Origin: Stenotrophomonas oahuensis
GTDB lineage: Bacteria > Pseudomonadota > Gammaproteobacteria > Xanthomonadales > Xanthomonadaceae
DNA length: 64,000 bases
Reading direction: 5' to 3'
Assembly: GCF_031834595.1 (NCBI RefSeq)
Contig: NZ_CP115541.1
Coordinates: 1,054,001-1,118,000 of the forward strand
The notes below the pieces were generated by a model. That model made no database searches and was not told where the DNA came from. It was given only the letters and a program-made list of their open reading frames with translations. This document shows positions 38,761 through 46,233 of this stretch, in pieces. The position numbers and the translations under genes are program-made. Every line of letters begins with the position of its first letter. Within the stretch, counting starts at the first letter, position 1.

Positions 38761-40557
38761 ATGAGGTTATCGAGCCCGCTTTACCTGGCCTGCCTGCTGG
38801 CCCTGACCGCCGCCGGCCCTGCCAATGCCGACGTATTCATCAATGAACTGCATTACGACGACAGCACCCCGGCCGGGGATGTCGGCGAAGCCATCGAGGT
38901 GGTCGCCACCGGCGGCGAGGATCTCAGCACCTACCGGCTGTACCTTTACAACGGCAGCACCCCCTCGGCCGCGACCGTCTACGCCAACAACCCGGTACCG
39001 GCCGGCACCGCCGCCAGCTGCGGCAGCGCCCGCATCGCCACGGTGACCTACCCCACCAACGGCCTCCAGAACGGCTCCAACGACGGCATTGCCCTGGTCG
39101 ACGCCAGTGGCACCGTGGTCCAGTTCATCAGCTACGAAGGCACCATCACCGCCTCCGGCGGCCCGGCCGCCGGCCTGACCAGCCAGAACATTCCGGTCAG
39201 CGAAAGCAACAGCACCGCCCCCGGCACCTCGCTACAGCTCACCGGCAGCGGCAGCCAGTACAGCCACTTCACCTGGGCTCCCTCGGCCGCGCAGACCTTC
39301 GGCGCCTGCAACAATGGCCAGACCTTCAGCGGCAGCGGTGGTGGCACCGGGCCAAATACCCCGCCGTCGGTGAAAACGACGACGCCGGAACAGGGTTCGA
39401 CCAGCTTCCCGGCCGCCGCCGACCTGGTGGTGACCTTCAGTGAGTCGGTCACCGTCAGCAGCGGGGCGTTCACGCTCAGCTGCGGCACCTCCGGCACGGT
39501 CCCCCTCACCCACCCCAGCAGCGGCACCACCTTCACGCTGTCCACCAACACCGCGCTGGAAGCGGGGGAAGCCTGCCGCTTCGACATCCGCGCGGCCCGC
39601 ATCAAGGACGCGCAGGGCGCCCGCCCGGCCGCCGACACCCGCATCGCCTTCACTGTCGCCAGCGGTGGCGGTGGTGGTGACCCGGGCCCCGATCCGGATC
39701 CGGGCAGCTACTACTCGAAGGTGAACACCTCCAGCCCGAGCCAGCTGCGCTGCTCGCTGCACGAGACCATCAAGGGGCATACCGCCTACCCGTACAGCGG
39801 CTCGGGCACCAGCACCTGGACGATTCTGGAAATTGCCGACGAGGATCCCAACAACAGCGGCAAGATCCTCGACGTGTACCGCAACCGCAGCTACACCAAG
39901 GGCAGTGATCGCGCGGGCACCGGCAGCGGGCTTACCTACAACCGCGAGCACACCTGGCCGAACTCGCTGGGCTTTGCCAGCACCACCGGCGACAAGGGCC
40001 TGCCGTATGCGCCCTATACCGACACCCACATGCTTTACCTGAGTGACGCGCAGTGGAACGCCGACCGTGGCAACAAGCCGTTCGCCAAGTGCGACGCCAA
40101 CTGCGGCGAGCGCGCGACCGAAAACAACAACGGTCAGGGCGGTGGCAGCGGCGGCTACCCGGGCAACTCCAACTGGGTGCGCACTCCCGATGGCAACACC
40201 GGCACGTTCGAGGTGTGGGGCCAGCGCAAGGGCGATATGGCGCGTGCGGTGATGTACATGGCGATCCGTTATGAAGGCGGCAAGGACGCGGCCACCGGGC
40301 AGAGCGAGCCGGACCTGGAGCTGACCGACGACCGCAGCAAAATCGTCAAGACCTCGTCCTCGCCGGCCTACATGGGCCTGCTGTCGACGCTGATCGACTG
40401 GCACTTGGCAGACCCGCCGACTGCCGCCGAAAAGGCCCGAAATGAAGTGATCTTCAGCTTCCAGGGCAACCGCAATCCGTTCATCGATCATCCTGAATGG
40501 GCGACGCCCGCGTTGTTCACGTCGGCCAAGCCGGCGACCTGCCAGCTGGCTGAGTGA
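38761..40557 (+). CDS. secreted endonuclease I family nuclease with N-terminal accessory domains
   Basis: A 598-residue exported protein. Signal peptide 1-23 (ANA-D). Residues 24-190 (VFINELHYDD, GEAIEVVATGGEDLSTYRLYLYNG) look like a lamin-tail-type domain; 205-300 are an Ig-like domain of the SbsA type (PSVKTTTPEQGS, VVTFSESV). After a Gly/Asp/Pro hinge the C-terminal 270 residues are the His-Me finger endonuclease I domain: YNREHTWPNS with catalytic H397, DTHMLYLSDAQWNADRGNKPF, GDMARAVMYMAIRY and RNEVIFSFQGNRNPFIDHPEW. It likely degrades extracellular DNA or RNA for nutrients or biofilm turnover. Independent transcript with AGGAG ribosome site. Confidence 0.9.
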   Translation: MRLSSPLYLACLLALTAAGPANADVFINELHYDDSTPAGDVGEAIEVVATGGEDLSTYRLYLYNGSTPSAATVYANNPVPAGTAASCGSARIATVTYPTNGLQNGSNDGIALVDASGTVVQFISYEGTITASGGPAAGLTSQNIPVSESNSTAPGTSLQLTGSGSQYSHFTWAPSAAQTFGACNNGQTFSGSGGGTGPNTPPSVKTTTPEQGSTSFPAAADLVVTFSESVTVSSGAFTLSCGTSGTVPLTHPSSGTTFTLSTNTALEAGEACRFDIRAARIKDAQGARPAADTRIAFTVASGGGGGDPGPDPDPGSYYSKVNTSSPSQLRCSLHETIKGHTAYPYSGSGTSTWTILEIADEDPNNSGKILDVYRNRSYTKGSDRAGTGSGLTYNREHTWPNSLGFASTTGDKGLPYAPYTDTHMLYLSDAQWNADRGNKPFAKCDANCGERATENNNGQGGGSGGYPGNSNWVRTPDGNTGTFEVWGQRKGDMARAVMYMAIRYEGGKDAATGQSEPDLELTDDRSKIVKTSSSPAYMGLLSTLIDWHLADPPTAAEKARNEVIFSFQGNRNPFIDHPEWATPALFTSAKPATCQLAE

Positions 40558-40565
40558 GGCGTGAC

Positions 40566-40627
40566 GTGGTGCCGGGTGGAGCCCGGTGCCGCGGATTTCC
40601 GCGGTAGCCGGGCAAGCCCGGCTCTAC
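40566..40627. repeat. GTAG-type repeat cluster before cutA
   Basis: A GTGG-headed stem (TGCCGGG / CCCGGTGCC, 40566-40590), a small palindrome GCGGATTTCCGC, and a perfect element GTAG-AGCCGGG-CAAG-CCCGGCT with CTAC at its far end (40604-40627). It separates the endonuclease gene from the cutA operon by acting as spacer and possible transcript end. Confidence 0.75.
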
Positions 40628-40652
40628 CGGTTCGGCATTACAATCGGCGGTC

Positions 40653-40991
40653 ATGTCGACCGCCGATTCCGTATTCATCCTGATGACCACCTGCCCTGAC
40701 GCGGAAACCGCCGCGCGGCTGGCTACGGCATTGGTGGAGGAGCGGCTGGCGGCCTGTGTCACCCGGTTGGACGGGGCGCAGTCGACGTACCGCTGGCAAG
40801 GCGAGGTCACCGAGGATCGCGAGATCCAGCTGCTGATCAAGACCACCGGCGGCCGCCTGGACGCGGCCATCGCGCGCGTATGCGCGCTGCATCCGTATGA
40901 ACTCCCCGAGTGCATCGCGGTCGAAAGCCACGCCGGCCTGCCGGCGTACCTGGATTGGATTCGGGCACAGACCCGAGAGGACACTGATTGA
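40653..40991 (+). CDS. cutA: divalent-cation tolerance protein CutA
   Basis: A 112-residue trimeric protein of the PII-like fold. Family phrases: VFILMTTCPDAETAARLATALVEERLAACV, the YRWQGEVTEDREIQLLIKT strand, and ALHPYELPECIAV near the end. Linked to copper tolerance in E. coli, but the molecular role is still debated. Its TGA overlaps the ATG of dsbD (TGATG), giving a coupled cutA-dsbD-tlpA operon, an arrangement shared with enterobacteria where cutA lies beside dsbD. Confidence 0.95.
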   Translation: MSTADSVFILMTTCPDAETAARLATALVEERLAACVTRLDGAQSTYRWQGEVTEDREIQLLIKTTGGRLDAAIARVCALHPYELPECIAVESHAGLPAYLDWIRAQTREDTD

Positions 40992-43357
40992 TGACGCTGT
41001 TGGGTCGTTTTGCCGCGCTGTGTGCGTTGGCCGTGATGTCGTTGCCTGCCTGGGCAGTGAGCGAAAAAGATCTGCTCCCGGTGGACCAGGCCTTCGCGTT
41101 GACCGCGCAGGCGCGCGACCGCGAGCACATCGAGGTGCGATTCGATATCGCCCCGGGCTACTACCTGTACCGGCATCGCACTTCGGTGAAAGCCGATGCG
41201 GCGTTCACCGCCGAAGCGCTGCAGATGCCGGCGGGCAAGAAACACCACGACGACTTCTTCGGCGAAGTGGAAACCTATCGCGAACGGCTGACCGCCGTGC
41301 TGCCGGGCAAGGCCGCCGACGGCGCTGACAGCGTGACTCTGGAAGTTCGCTTCCAGGGCTGCGCCGATGCCGGGGTGTGCTACCCGCCGCAGAAGCGCAG
41401 CGTGCAGGTGCGTCTGCCGGGCGGTTCCGGCAAGGCTACCGACGACGCGGCGTCTCCGTCGATCAGCACCGGCAATGGCCTGCCGGTGAGCAACCTGCTG
41501 TCAGGCAACAGTGGCGGTGGTCTGCGCCTGCCAGGCACCGGTGCCACCCAGGCACTGCCGCTGCCGTCCGAACGCGCATTCGGCTTTGAAGCCATTGTCG
41601 GCGACGGCAACACCCTGCTGCTGCGCTTCAGCCCTGCAGCCGGCTACTACCTGTACCGCGACCGCACGTCGCTGAAGCTGGAAGGCGCGTCCGGAATCGT
41701 CGCCGACAAGCCGCAATGGCCAGCGGCGAAGGCACACCGCGACGAGCACTTCGGCGACGTGGCGGTGTACTTCGACCAGGTTGACGTGAAGCTGCCGCTG
41801 CGGCGCAGCCGTGCCGAAGCAACGCCGGCGACGCTGGTGATTACTTTCCAGGGCTGCCAGACCGACGGCATCTGCTACCCGCCGATGACCCGGCGGGTGA
41901 AGCTGGCGCTCCCCGCCGGCAAGGTCAACGCCCGCGCCGACGACGCTGGTCATCGCAACGAGGTGATCACCCCGCTGCCGACCCGTGAGAAGCGCGCGCA
42001 GGAGCGCGACGGCAACGGCATCGCCACCCAGCCACTGCTGATCCGCCCGAACGAGCCGGTCACGCCGGACGCGGCGGTCGGCAGCCCCGACGCGAGCAGC
42101 GACAACGCACAGCGCACGCGGCCACCGGCCACTGGCGACAGCACCCCGACCACCTTGATCGCCGCGCTGCTGCTGGCGCTGGTGGGCGGGCTGGTGTTGA
42201 ACCTGATGCCGTGCGTGCTGCCGATTCTGTCGCTGAAGGTGCTGGGCGTGGCGCAGAGCGGTGAAAGCCGCCAGCGCGCGCGCAGCCATGCGCTGTGGTA
42301 CACCGCCGGCGTGCTGGTGGCGTTCGCCATCATTGGCGCGCTGGTGCTGGCACTGCGGGCCGCCGGCCAGGCAGCAGGCTGGGGCTTCCAGCTGCAGCAC
42401 CCGTGGTTCATTGCCGCGCTGGTGTACCTGATGTTCGCGGTGGGCCTGAGTCTGTCGGGGGTGTTCACCCTCGGCGGCGGGCTGGGTGGCGTGGGCCAGT
42501 CGCTTGCCTCGCGTACCGGCCCCATGGGTGACTTCTTCACCGGCGTGCTGGCCTGCGTGGTGGCCAGCCCCTGCGTGGCCCCCTTCATGGGCGCGCCGCT
42601 GGCCTATGCGTTCACCGCACCGCCGGCCTCCGCCATGCTGGTGTTCATCGTGCTGGGCCTGGGCCTGGCCCTGCCGTTCCTGCTGATCGGCTTCATTCCG
42701 TCGCTGGCTCGACGCCTGCCGCGCCCAGGCGCGTGGATGGAGACACTGAAGCAGGTGCTGGCCTTCCCGATGTATGCCACCGCACTGTGGCTGCTGTGGG
42801 TGCTGGGCAAGCAGCGCGGCGTGGATGCGATGGCGCTGGTGCTGGGCGGGCTGATCGTGGCCGGGCTGGCGCTGTGGTGGTTCGAGCGCAGCCGCTGGCG
42901 CAGCCAGCGCGTGGGCAGCGCACTGGCCGCGGTGCTGCTGCTGGCCGCGCTGGTGCCGGTGTGGGCGGTCAACCGCATTGAAGCGCCCGGCAAGCAGACC
43001 GCCGCCACGGCTGACAACGTGGTGGACTACTCGCCGCAGATGCTCGACCGCCTGCGCCAGGACAACCGCGTGGTGTTCGTCAACATGACCGCCGACTGGT
43101 GCGTCACCTGCAAGGCCAACGAACGCGCGGTGCTGGGTACGCATGAGTTCCAGGACACCCTGCGGCGTACCAATGCCGTGTACATGCGTGGTGATTACAC
43201 CAACGTGGATCCGGAGATCACCGCCTTCCTCGACGAGCACAAAGCGGTCGGCGTGCCGCTGTACGTGGTGTACGGCCCGGGCGCACCGCCCACGGTGTTG
43301 CCGACGGTGCTGACCCAGGCCATCGTTGAAGAAGCGCTGCTGCGCACGGCGCGTTGA
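40991..43357 (+). CDS. dsbD: thiol:disulfide interchange protein DsbD with doubled N-terminal domain
   Basis: Carries reducing power from cytoplasmic thioredoxin to the periplasm. The 788-residue protein is longer than the 565-residue E. coli form because the periplasmic alpha domain occurs twice: PGYYLYRHRTS...FQGCADAGVCYPP and AGYYLYRDRTS...FQGCQTDGICYPP, each with its redox Cys pair. The eight-helix beta domain follows (MPCVLPILSLKVL and SPCVAPFMGAP hold its cysteines), then the thioredoxin-like gamma domain with WCVTCK. ATG at 40991 is used; a TTG just before is not needed. Confidence 0.95.
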   Translation: MTLLGRFAALCALAVMSLPAWAVSEKDLLPVDQAFALTAQARDREHIEVRFDIAPGYYLYRHRTSVKADAAFTAEALQMPAGKKHHDDFFGEVETYRERLTAVLPGKAADGADSVTLEVRFQGCADAGVCYPPQKRSVQVRLPGGSGKATDDAASPSISTGNGLPVSNLLSGNSGGGLRLPGTGATQALPLPSERAFGFEAIVGDGNTLLLRFSPAAGYYLYRDRTSLKLEGASGIVADKPQWPAAKAHRDEHFGDVAVYFDQVDVKLPLRRSRAEATPATLVITFQGCQTDGICYPPMTRRVKLALPAGKVNARADDAGHRNEVITPLPTREKRAQERDGNGIATQPLLIRPNEPVTPDAAVGSPDASSDNAQRTRPPATGDSTPTTLIAALLLALVGGLVLNLMPCVLPILSLKVLGVAQSGESRQRARSHALWYTAGVLVAFAIIGALVLALRAAGQAAGWGFQLQHPWFIAALVYLMFAVGLSLSGVFTLGGGLGGVGQSLASRTGPMGDFFTGVLACVVASPCVAPFMGAPLAYAFTAPPASAMLVFIVLGLGLALPFLLIGFIPSLARRLPRPGAWMETLKQVLAFPMYATALWLLWVLGKQRGVDAMALVLGGLIVAGLALWWFERSRWRSQRVGSALAAVLLLAALVPVWAVNRIEAPGKQTAATADNVVDYSPQMLDRLRQDNRVVFVNMTADWCVTCKANERAVLGTHEFQDTLRRTNAVYMRGDYTNVDPEITAFLDEHKAVGVPLYVVYGPGAPPTVLPTVLTQAIVEEALLRTAR

Positions 43358-43920
43358 GCAGCCCGCCGCCACGCCGGTCATTGAGGGTGGCGGCCGCGAT
43401 TGCCGCCCTCCTGGGCCTGGTCGTCGGGGTGAGTTACTTCGGTGTGCCGCCCGCGCCGGTGGCACAGCCGCCGAAGGCGGCCCGTCCCACGGCGGTGTCG
43501 GCACGCCCCGGCGAAACCCTGCCGGCAATCACCCTGCCTGATCTGGACGGGCACCCGGTCGACCTGGCCACGTTCCGTGGTCGGCCCCTGCTGATCAACG
43601 TGTGGGCCAGCTGGTGCGGCCCCTGCGTGGAAGAAATGCCCGCGCTGCAGGCGTTTGCCGCCGCGCAGCCTGCCGACGGCGTGCAGGTGCTGGGGCTGGC
43701 CATCGACACGCCCGAAGGCGTGCGTGAGTTCCTGGCCCGCGTGCCGGTCAGTTACCCGATCGTGCTGGAACAACCGGCCCCCGACGATGCCAGCGTGAAG
43801 CTGGGCAATGCACAGGGACTGCTCCCTTACACCGTGCTGGTCGACGCACAGGGCCGCATCGTCAAGCAGAAGCTCGGGCCCTTCGCGCATGGCGAGATCG
43901 AGCACTGGGCCCAGCCCTGA
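43354..43920 (+). CDS. TlpA-family thioredoxin-like protein
   Basis: A 188-residue membrane-anchored periplasmic thioredoxin. It starts with TTG inside the end of dsbD (TTGA overlap), so translation is coupled. N-terminal helix at about 11-29, Pro/Ala linker, then a TlpA/ResA domain: GETLPAITLPDLDGHPVDLATFRGRPLLINVWASWCGPCVEE (CxxC), and GLLPYTVLVDAQGRIV with the cis-Pro. It is probably reduced by the DsbD encoded just before it and acts on a periplasmic client such as apocytochrome c or another thiol enzyme. Confidence 0.92.
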   Translation: MSSPPPRRSLRVAAAIAALLGLVVGVSYFGVPPAPVAQPPKAARPTAVSARPGETLPAITLPDLDGHPVDLATFRGRPLLINVWASWCGPCVEEMPALQAFAAAQPADGVQVLGLAIDTPEGVREFLARVPVSYPIVLEQPAPDDASVKLGNAQGLLPYTVLVDAQGRIVKQKLGPFAHGEIEHWAQP

Positions 43921-43981
43921 CGGCGACGGCACTGCCACCCTGACCCGATCGGGTGTTGACCGCGTCGCCAGCAGCCTGAAC

Positions 43982-44000
43982 AATGACGATATCCATTCTC
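43982..44000 (+). promoter_or_regulatory. candidate Fur box of the TonB receptor operon
   Basis: AATGACGATATCCATTCTC matches the 19-base Fur consensus at 13 positions, including both ATT/AAT-type half sites. It lies 51 bases before the receptor start, where it would cover the promoter. Confidence 0.6.
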
Positions 44001-44050
44001 ATTAGCTTTTGGGCTGGTATCGCCACGTCCAATGCTCCAAGGACGTGCCT

Positions 44051-46150
44051 GTGCGCTTTTCACCGTTGTTCGTCGCCCTGACCGCGCTGCTGTCAGCCCC
44101 TGCCGTTGCCCAGTCCACGGACGCCCGCACCCTGGATGCGGTCACCGTCACCGCCTCGCGCACCGGGCAGAGCGCGGACACCGCACCGCAGACCATTGTG
44201 GTAATCGAGCGCGAGGCCATCGAGCGTCAGCTGCGCATCAGTGGCAACTCATCCGATGTACTGGCCAACCTGCTGCCGTCCTACACGCCCAGCCGCGGCA
44301 AGATGAACGGCAGCGGTGAAACCCTGCGCGGGCGCACGCCGTTGATTCTGGTCGACGGCATTCCGCAGTCGAATCCGCTCCGCCCCACCGGCCGCGAAAC
44401 CCACACCATCGACTACGCCATGGTGGAGCGGATTGAAGTGATCCAGGGTGCCAACGCGATGAACGGTCTGGGTGCCACCGGCGGCACCATCAATCTGATC
44501 ACCCGCAAGCCGGAGCCCGGTCAGATCAACCAGCATGTGGGTGTGCAGACGACGGTGCCGACCACCGACGTCAGCGCCGAAACCACCAGCTACCGCGCCG
44601 ACTACCGCATCAGCGGCAGCAAGGGGCGTTGGGACTACCTGTTCGGCGCAGGCTACGAAGACCAGGGGCTGTGGCTGGACGGTGACGGCACCGCCATCGG
44701 CACCGACACCACCCAGGGCGACCTGATGGCCACGCGCGCTTACGACCTGCATGCCAAGCTCGGCTACTGGATCGACGACAACCAGGAACTGCAGTTCAGT
44801 TCCAACCGCTACCGGATCAAGTCCAAGGCCGAGTACCTCACGGTGTCGGGTAACCGCAACACCGGCCTGCCGACCACCTCGGTGCGCGGTACGCCGCCGG
44901 GCACCCCGCCGTGGAACGACGTGTGGACGACCGGCCTGGCCTACACCCACCACGATCTGGCCGGCATGGAACTGCGTGCGATGGTGTTCAACCAGGAATT
45001 CGAGGGCCTGTTCGGCGGCGATCGTTCGTCCACGTTCCAGGATCCGTTGATTGCGCCAGTCGGCACGCTGTACGACCAGTCGCGTTCGGTGGCGTCCAAG
45101 TGGGGGGCCAAGACCAGCCTGGGGCGCGATGACCTGTTTGACGGCACGCTGAAACTGACCGGTGGCGTCGACCTGCTGCAGGACAGCGGCAAGCAGGACC
45201 TGTACGGCACCGGCCGCACCTATGTGCCGAACTCCGAGTTCCGCAATGCCGCCGGCTTCCTGCAGGCCGAATACAAGCTGCTGCCGACGCTGACCGCGCA
45301 GGGCGGCATCCGCCGCGAAGAAGCCACGCTGCGCATCGACAGCTACCAGACGCTGTACCGCTACAACCGCGTCAATGTGCAGGGCGGCAAGCTGCGCTTC
45401 GGCGAGACCTTGTACAACGCCGGACTGGTGTTCGCGCCGACGGAAACCTTCAACGTCTTCGGCAGCTATTCCGAAGGGTTCGGGATGCCGGACGTGGGCC
45501 GCGTGCTGCGCTCGATCAACACGCCCGGCACGTCAGTGGCCGACCTCGATGCGCTGGAGCCGGTGCTGACCCGCAACACCGAACTGGGCGCGCGCGTGCG
45601 CACCGGTGCATGGCAGGCCGACGTGGCGGTGTTCCAGTCACGTTCGGATCTGGGCACGCGCATCATCTCGGTCGACGGCGCATTCCAGATGGCCCGCGAA
45701 AAGACCCGCATTGAAGGCCTGGATGCCAGCGTGCGCTACCAGCTCAATGACGTCCATGCGCTGGGCCTGTCCTATGCCTGGACGCGCGGCCGTTACGACA
45801 GCGATGCCGATGGCCGCCTGGATGCCCGGCTGGACGGACTGAACATCGCCCCCAACCGCGCCATCGCCACGTGGTCGGCGCAGTGGAAGCCGAAGCTGTC
45901 CACCTTCGTGCAGGGCCAATACGCGTTCAACCGCAACTTCGATGAAGCCGCCAAGCAGTTCCAGGGCTATGCGCTGTTTGACCTGGCAGCCGAGTACAAG
46001 CTCAGCAAGGGCAGCGTGCAACTGGGCGTGGCCAATCTGTTTGATCGCCAGTACATCACGTATTACTCGCAGAGCGCGTTGATTGAGCCGGACCGGTATT
46101 TCGCGGGCCGCGGGCGTACTGTGACCGTGGGTTATCAACTCGACTTCTGA
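44051..46150 (+). CDS. TonB-dependent siderophore receptor
   Basis: Outer-membrane iron(III)-chelate receptor. The GTG at 44051 (699 residues) has AAGGA at a 7-base spacing; the ATG at 44009 would add a polar stretch before the signal peptide and is rejected. Signal peptide ends PAVAQ; the TonB box follows as LDAVTVTASR. The plug domain (about 35-150) has LRGRTPLILVDGIPQS, VERIEVIQGANAMNGLGATGGTINLITR; the rest is the 22-strand barrel, ending in the Phe of TVTVGYQLDF. It resembles the hydroxamate/FhuA-FoxA-like set. The Fur box and the following reductase gene support a siderophore-iron unit. Confidence 0.9.
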   Translation: MRFSPLFVALTALLSAPAVAQSTDARTLDAVTVTASRTGQSADTAPQTIVVIEREAIERQLRISGNSSDVLANLLPSYTPSRGKMNGSGETLRGRTPLILVDGIPQSNPLRPTGRETHTIDYAMVERIEVIQGANAMNGLGATGGTINLITRKPEPGQINQHVGVQTTVPTTDVSAETTSYRADYRISGSKGRWDYLFGAGYEDQGLWLDGDGTAIGTDTTQGDLMATRAYDLHAKLGYWIDDNQELQFSSNRYRIKSKAEYLTVSGNRNTGLPTTSVRGTPPGTPPWNDVWTTGLAYTHHDLAGMELRAMVFNQEFEGLFGGDRSSTFQDPLIAPVGTLYDQSRSVASKWGAKTSLGRDDLFDGTLKLTGGVDLLQDSGKQDLYGTGRTYVPNSEFRNAAGFLQAEYKLLPTLTAQGGIRREEATLRIDSYQTLYRYNRVNVQGGKLRFGETLYNAGLVFAPTETFNVFGSYSEGFGMPDVGRVLRSINTPGTSVADLDALEPVLTRNTELGARVRTGAWQADVAVFQSRSDLGTRIISVDGAFQMAREKTRIEGLDASVRYQLNDVHALGLSYAWTRGRYDSDADGRLDARLDGLNIAPNRAIATWSAQWKPKLSTFVQGQYAFNRNFDEAAKQFQGYALFDLAAEYKLSKGSVQLGVANLFDRQYITYYSQSALIEPDRYFAGRGRTVTVGYQLDF

Positions 46151-46155
46151 CGTGA

Positions 46156-46213
46156 TGCCGGGCATGGCCCGGCACTACATCCGTCATTCCGTAGTGCCGG
46201 GCCATGCCCGGCA
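46156..46213. repeat. inverted dimer of GTAG repeats inside the iron operon
   Basis: Two identical elements head to head: 46156-46178 (ending CACTAC) and 46191-46213 (starting GTAGTG), each a TGCCGGGC / GCCCGGCA stem, 12 bases apart. They lie between the receptor gene and the reductase gene. Confidence 0.85.
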
Positions 46214-46233
46214 ATTGCCCCACCGGATTCCAC

